This document shows positions 58,116-64,000 of a stretch of 64,000 bases of DNA, piece after piece. Position numbers and translations under genes: made by a program. Under the pieces are notes generated by a model. That model saw only the letters and a program-made list of their open reading frames with translations, did no database searches and was not told the DNA's origin. The DNA comes from Omphiscola glabra. Lineage: Eukaryota > Mollusca > Gastropoda > Lymnaeidae. Position 1 is the stretch's first letter. Each line of letters opens with the position of its first letter. The DNA lies in assembly GCA_964017045.1 (NCBI GenBank), contig OZ024807.1:7366481-7430480 (forward strand), written 5' to 3'.

Positions 58116-60832
58116 TTAATTCAGGTCATATTTTCACTGGGTTTTGTTAAGGGGGCGACACATCTAGTTCTTGGAATGAAATCTGTTACTAAATGTTACT
58201 GCTGATTCTCCCTCTCTCCTAATCTTCTGACAGTCATAACAACAAATGAATGGGCTGTTGAGTCATGTTAAACAATAAGCATAACATACTGCCTATCAGA
58301 TTAATAGAGCTTGGAAATACTGTTCTATTTTAGAAGTTATCTTTTGAACTCTTTGTGATATCACTGGACTTGTTGGCTCTGCCAAATTTTTTCAGAGAAG
58401 TCTGGGTATATTTTAATATTCATTATGGAACATGGGCTTCGACAAATAACTCCCAGTTCAGTTCCCAAATTAAGTTGTGTAATAATGTTTAAATTTTCTG
58501 CATTATCATTATTACAGGTTGACAATTTTGCTCTGCAAAATTAATTTTCAAGCTTTCTAAAGTTAATCATTTGAAATCTGTATATTTTATGCAAACAATT
58601 AATCCAGTAACCAGAATATCTTGCAGGCTGCATTTAACGTCAACCGTCCGCATGTTCCCCACCCCTGTCGAAATCTATTTGAGATAAAATCAAAACAGCC
58701 CAAACTTTCTTCATACCATTTTAAAAGCAAAGATTAGAATCACTGGGGTTATATAATATTGTATTGATTTAAAATTAGCACAAATGTTTTACAGTACCAT
58801 ATTTTAATATCACAAAGATTAAACATGCATAATTTTTTTTTTTTTTCTTTTAACTTGAGATGAACTTGATGATATCAAAGAAAACAAAATTTGGTATCAG
58901 AGAGCACAGAACTGCATCTTACAAAAAATAGAACACAGGGGAAAAGATAAATCATTAAATTTTTTAGTAATGCCAGTGCCGGTCAAGTACTGGTGAGTGT
59001 GTCAAAAAATTATTTTTTTTAAGTCAAAAGACTGAAATTCTGTGGACCATTGAACTCATCAGGACTATAAGGTGCTTTACACCTTGGTGTATGTCATGCA
59101 TGAGTTGTTACTACAGTTAGACTCTACTTGTCTCTGGAACTCTCTTAAATGTGTAACTTTAAGGAATATTTTCACAATTTTACTTATGGTTTCATGCCTG
59201 TATGGTGGTGGGCTGAATTCTTTTTAAAGATTTAATCTACAATTTCTTTTCTTGCTTTAAAAAGAGGTACAAAATACTGCAGAGTTGCTGCAATAATTTA
59301 AGACTTTCTGTAAGGGATGGCATGCATCACTATAAATGACATCCAAGAGGTTAGGATTCCATCGATAATATTACTGGAGTATTTGCATTATAAAGGTAGG
59401 ATAAAGGTACCATACACATAACAGTTGTAAAGTTAAAACAAAAAATATAATTGCATCCATTTTAAGAATCATGTCAAATATTTTCATAATTCATATGTAA
59501 AATATAAGTATAAGTGAGCAAGCAAATGAAACTTAATAATATGGAGAGCACAAAACTCATTCCAGTCACACAAGAAGATAAAGCTTACAATGAGGACAAG
59601 TACATACACAATGCATAGAAAATTTTACACGCCACAGCAACAGCTTGTTAAAAATTTGCATGCAAAGCTATTAAGTTTTATAAAAATTAAATATAAAAAA
59701 TTTGAAATGTAAGACATATGTAACTAAAGTTACAGTTACAGTTTTTAAAAAAAAAGTATTAAATATAGTAATGGCAGTGAAAAAAATGTTATGAAAGGAA
59801 TGTTTTATAAATACAATAATAAAATTAACAATTAAAATTTGGCATATGAAAAACACCAAAGAGCCACTCTGGCATAACATATAAAAGTCACCGGATCAAA
59901 TTTAAGTATTCTGGGAATCTGTGCCACTTGGAAATTTAGTGGTTGGTCATATTAAAAAAAAAAGACACCCATAACTAAATAAAGATGGAGGCCAAGGCCC
60001 CACTAATGAACACTGACTTTATTTCAACCCTTACTAACAATTGAATCTGGGCTTTCAAGAAAAGTCTTGAGAAAAAAAATATGATTGAAGCCAAGACCTA
60101 TTAGCCAGTCGTGTATGGCCCACCAGAAAATCAATTGGTTTGTCACCTGGTCAGACTGCCTAAAAATCAACATGCACTGCAAGCCAACACTAGCAGCGAT
60201 TCCTGAGGAAGACCAAAATGGTGGTGGACTGACAGTGTAAAGGATTACCTCAAAGTCAACGAAACGAGTCTTCAGCAGGCCTCACACCCGCGACCTATCA
60301 CTGATAAAATCCCCCCCCCCCCAACAGACCGAAAAGAAAAAAAAAAACTATTAAAAAGTTCCAAATATGGCTCCCATTTTTTAAAGCAGTAACATTTCAC
60401 TAGTGACAATTTATTGTTGACCAGTCGGCCTGTGATACATTCTGCAATGTTATAGTTTAATTGGCTAAAATGATGTATAAGCAGGTTTAAAGCATCGGTT
60501 GTTGATAAGCTGATTGCAAATATTACATTCCATTTGTAAGTTTTCATATCAAATTAAATAAAAAAAAAAAATTACTACAGTATTGAAACTTTCTGCTTCG
60601 TTGTTTACAAATAATTTTAAAAAGTTTCTTGGAGGCACACCATTAAAAAAAATTATTCAAAAATCCCAACATTTCGATTCCTCCACAAGCATCAGTTAAA
60701 AACTTTAAGGCTGATACAAAATATATCAATACTGTTCCCAAAGAAACATAACCTTATTATCACAACAACTTATAGAATACCTCACCATCAGCTCCACGTT
60801 GGGGGTTTTGATGTTTCAGTTTCCACTTTCTC

Positions 60833-63800
60833 TTAAGTTAGAGAGCCATCTTTAATACGCAGTATATCACCATCCTTTATCCCCTGGTGAGACAAAGTTT
60901 TCCTATTTGGCAAAGGTACCTTGCCGTTGTGTCGATAAATCAAGATCCTCTCTGCAGGTATGCTAAACCTCATCTGAAGGTCACTCAAGAAAGCAGTTAC
61001 CTGTAACAAGAAAATATACGCAATAAAAAGTAGCTCTCCTCAAGATGACATCGCCAAAAGCAAGATGACATCGTCAAAAGCAAGATGACATCACCAAAAG
61101 GAAGATGACATCACCAAAAGCAAGATGACATTGCCAAAATCAGGATGACATCACCAAAAGCAAGATGACATCGCCAAAAGCAAGATGACATCGCCAAAAG
61201 CAAGATGACATCGTCAAAAGCAAGATGTCATCATCAGAAGCAAGATGACATCGCCAAAAGCAAGATGACATCATCAAAAGCAAGATTACGTCACCAAAAG
61301 CAAGATGTCATCATCAGAAGCAAGATGACATCGCCAAAAGCAAGATGACATCATCAAAAGCAAGATTACATCACCAAAAGCAAGATGACATCTAGGGCTT
61401 GAGAAGTTTTTATTTTAGAAGGCCAGCAACAATTTAGGTGAAGTAGAAAAAGATTTCAGTTTTGAAAATGTAACTGTTGTGACAAATGTGTGAGCAAATG
61501 GAAAGTTAAAAAACATGCTTTGGGCATTAGTGCATGACTATAGTGTAGGACAAAAGGACTAAGAAGTCCTGTATACTAAAAACTTATAATAACTTTATCA
61601 GTGGTCACAAGAAATCGGGACGTATGATCCCAATTAGAGTAAAATTGAAAATCTTATCCTTAATTAAACTCAGTAAATAAAAATAATTTTAAAAAAATAA
61701 CGTCACAAAATTTTGTCAGATTAGAGAAGTGAAACTTCGGCATCGCCAAGAAGACATGTTTTAATCATGGTCTGAGTGTTGGATATTGGCTCCTTAACTA
61801 AAATATATTAAACTCAAATACCGGTACATGAAACATATCAGAAGCCCGGTTTTCAGATGCAGAATATATTTCACAATCTCACACAGATTCCTGCAATAAA
61901 TGCTTTATCTTAGCATCAGTTGTAATAACTCTGATTCTAATCAAAAGATTTGCACTGTTTATCTACAGCTGATCAAATTCATGGTCAAAAAGATGGATTT
62001 TTGTAGATAAAATTAGTAAAAAATAATTGTTTCAGAATTTTAAAAAAAAAAAAAAATTATAATTCACAAGATCTTTGACCCCAATTTCAAAGTAGAGGCT
62101 AGTCTGGTGAAAGCTCTTTTAAGCCAACAATTGAGTATAAGTATAAGGGGTTAGCTGATGAGGTTGGTTCCGTTTTGTTTTAAAAATACTTTGGTTATTA
62201 ATTAAAAGGATGATAATACATTTTCTCTACATGTTACTATTCCTTCAAAACCTGATGTAATCACAGGGGTTAAAGCTAATCACGGGGTTAAAGCTAATCA
62301 CGGGGGTTAATGCTGATTAAAGGAGTTAATGCTAATCACAGAGGTTAATGCTAATCATGGGGGTTAATGCTAATCATGGGGTTAATGCTGATCACCGGGG
62401 TTAATTATCACAGGGGTTAATGCTAATCAAGGGGTTAGTGCTAATTACGGTGGTTAATGCTTTTTACAGGGGTTAATGCTATATAAGAATTTGTAATATT
62501 AATTTTGCATCCCACGTCAATCCTACTTGACTATCTATTTCTATCATTCCACTTGAGGGGCTGATGTACCCCTGAACAAGTATATTTTAGAGCATATTTC
62601 ATGGACGTGCTCAATATAATTCTTTTCTCAAAATTTTGAAATAAGATACATGTATATATTATATAAGTTATGTAAATTTAATTTATACTTCTATGAATGT
62701 GATTTTGTTTTTTGTACCATGAAGTCATTTGCTGAAACTTTTACATTTGTATTCTGTACTGTGTGATCATTATTAAAGCTGAACGTATATTGTTTTATTA
62801 ACATAAATTGTTTGTGTCTAATTTATCTTTTTAAGAGTAGTGGCTTATAACAACTGATCTCTTTGTTTTAGGGTAATTTAAGAATCTTACAGTAAAGCTT
62901 ATACATAATAAAATTTGCTAATCTTGAGCAATTTTTTTTCTAACCAGTGGCCCTGAAATTCAGGCACTCCGACCTGCTGACTCAGAAATTAGCTTACCAA
63001 CATTTTTGATGGAACATCCATAGTAATCTGCTCATGGGTCCCCGAAGGATATTCTCTGATGAGCTTCAATTGAATAAAGTGTTCGGCCTCCTCTAAACAG
63101 ATCAATAAAGTTTCATATATGATTAAACATGATCTGTTGCTATAGTTACCATAACTTATCTCTACTCATCTCTAAAACCTCATGCTTTTATCCACTGTAA
63201 GGATCACCATCATCCCGATTTAGCGGCCTCATAGGACCCATTTAATGATAAACTAGCTGATGGGAACTCAGACCCCCGCACTCTAGCAAACCAACCTCTC
63301 AGATAAGATTCAAGATTGTGATACAAACAAGCCACTCTGGGAAAATATGCTAGTTAAGATCTCATCAATCATGTGGATACTTTCTGCAAATAACTTTGAA
63401 GAATAAACAAATGTTTTATAAGCTAACTTTAAAATTAATGAATTATTTTACGACAACTCCATTTTAAGCTTAAAATAACTCTTAAAACATTAAAAAATGA
63501 ACACGCTAATTTGAAATGGTAAAAAAACACTTTCGCCCCACCCTCTTCCCTATCCCTCACTCAATAGAAAATTGTTTAAATTTTCTTTCAGATAGTTTTC
63601 AAAAACTCCACCCAAAAAGCTCTCTCACATTAAATGATTTAAATCTCAAGCATGAGAACCTAAAAAATCTATAAAAAAAAATAATTGATATATACATATC
63701 TAATGTATCAATGTACAAATCAAAATACTTTACAACTGCCATCTCATCCCCACCACCACTAAATAAAAATATTTTTTTTTAAATAAACGGCTATCTCTTG

Positions 63801-63885
63801 TGGTTTTAGGTTTTAGCGGTGTCCTTGCTCCATGATTACTTACCATCTACTTGACTTTGCTTTGATGTTTTATTTCTTTCGTCTC
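60833..63885 (-). CDS. C-terminal part of a ubiquitin-like-domain protein (gene continues past right edge)
   Basis: Minus-strand exons 63844-63885, 62998-63092 and 60833-61000 join in phase (1, 0) through good splice sites and give about 100 C-terminal residues. A short charged linker (DERNKTSKQSQVDEEAEH) leads into a ubiquitin-like fold. It has a first strand FIQLKLIREYPSGTHEQI, a helix region AFLSDLQMRFSIPAERILIY, and the closing LSHQGIKDGDILRIKDGSLT. The IKDGD-x-L-x-I pattern is typical of ubiquitin-like domains. The chain stops right after the last strand without a Gly-Gly tail, so it is a fixed domain rather than a processed modifier. The gene start lies outside the window. I cannot name the protein; tubulin-cofactor-like proteins also end in such a domain, but the linker does not fit TBCEL. 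Confidence 0.8.
61040..61393. repeat. Minisatellite, 20-bp unit, ~17 copies
   Basis: Tandem caagatgacatcgccaaaag with variants, in the last intron of the ubiquitin-like gene, beginning about 40 bp upstream of its last exon (on the minus strand). Confidence 0.95.
62262..62486. repeat. 17-19-bp tandem repeat, ~12 copies
   Basis: Degenerate ggggttaatgctaatcac units in the last intron of the ubiquitin-like gene. Confidence 0.95.
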
Positions 63886-64000
63886 CTAAGTTATAAATTA
63901 AAGATATTTGAACAGATTTGTCAATTTATAATAAAAAAAAGATTTCTAAACAAGAAATAGCAAAGAATATAAATTAAATATAAACGGCTGTGGAGCCAAT

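Larger units (their letters stand above)
52446..60832. other. Intergenic region between the convergent Ig and ubiquitin-like genes
   Basis: No gene recognised. It contains short tandem repeats (52985-53095, 57775-58115), a repeated ~55-bp segment (52570-52621 and 56517-56568) and homopolymers. The plus-strand frame 56585-56773 starts with ATG in a favourable context but has no family resemblance and is followed by stops. Confidence 0.5.

Noticed and set aside
61040..61393. CRISPR-like array of 20-bp units
   Set aside because: Units are contiguous without unique spacers, and the genome is eukaryotic; it is a minisatellite.
60833..63885. Assignment of the ubiquitin-like gene to TBCEL because of its 11q-type neighbours
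   Set aside because: The linker before the domain and the domain sequence do not fit what I know of TBCEL; name left empty.

Overview
The window is animal nuclear DNA, most likely from a gastropod mollusc. It is AT-rich, its genes are split into short exons by GT-AG introns, and it is full of minisatellites and cut-and-paste transposons. Two short insertions match the SPIN family of hAT transposons, which is known for patchy, horizontally acquired distribution and has been reported in the pond snail Lymnaea. That supports a pond-snail-like host but does not prove it. Nothing looks bacterial: there are no operons, Shine-Dalgarno sites or CRISPR arrays.

Five protein-coding genes can be assembled by joining exons with matching splice phase. 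From left to right: (1) a TLC-domain membrane protein of the TLCD5/TMEM136 type on +, 2509-6194, four coding exons, 295 aa. (2) An EI24 (etoposide-induced 2.4) homologue on -, 14926-20438, ten coding exons, 313 aa. (3) Ribosomal protein eS25 (RPS25) on +, 23692-28448, four coding exons, 122 aa. (4) An unnamed type I membrane receptor of the immunoglobulin superfamily on +, 32385-51119, nine coding exons, 489 aa, with a proline/tyrosine-bearing and repetitive cytoplasmic tail. (5) The C-terminal part of a gene on -, 60833 to beyond the right edge, encoding a ubiquitin-like domain.

The rest is repeats. The left edge (1-1560) holds remnants of two LINEs on the minus strand. 6550-13900 is repeat-rich intergenic DNA between the convergent TLCD5 and EI24 genes. 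20440-23660 separates the divergent EI24 and RPS25 genes and carries terminal-inverted-repeat elements. RPS25 intron 2 holds one SPIN copy. The Ig-receptor introns hold a 2.7-kb degraded hAT transposon, two shorter hAT-like elements, a Tigger-type deletion derivative, a solo LTR and at least seven minisatellite arrays. 51120-60830 is 3' UTR and intergenic DNA.

The genes are unrelated housekeeping and membrane functions with no common pathway. Their neighbourhood may still be old, because the human homologues of TLCD5, EI24 and RPS25 all lie in 11q23-q24 as far as I recall. The least known item is the Ig-superfamily receptor. The best-supported mobile-element observations are the two SPIN copies and the hAT element, all with perfect 8-bp target duplications.
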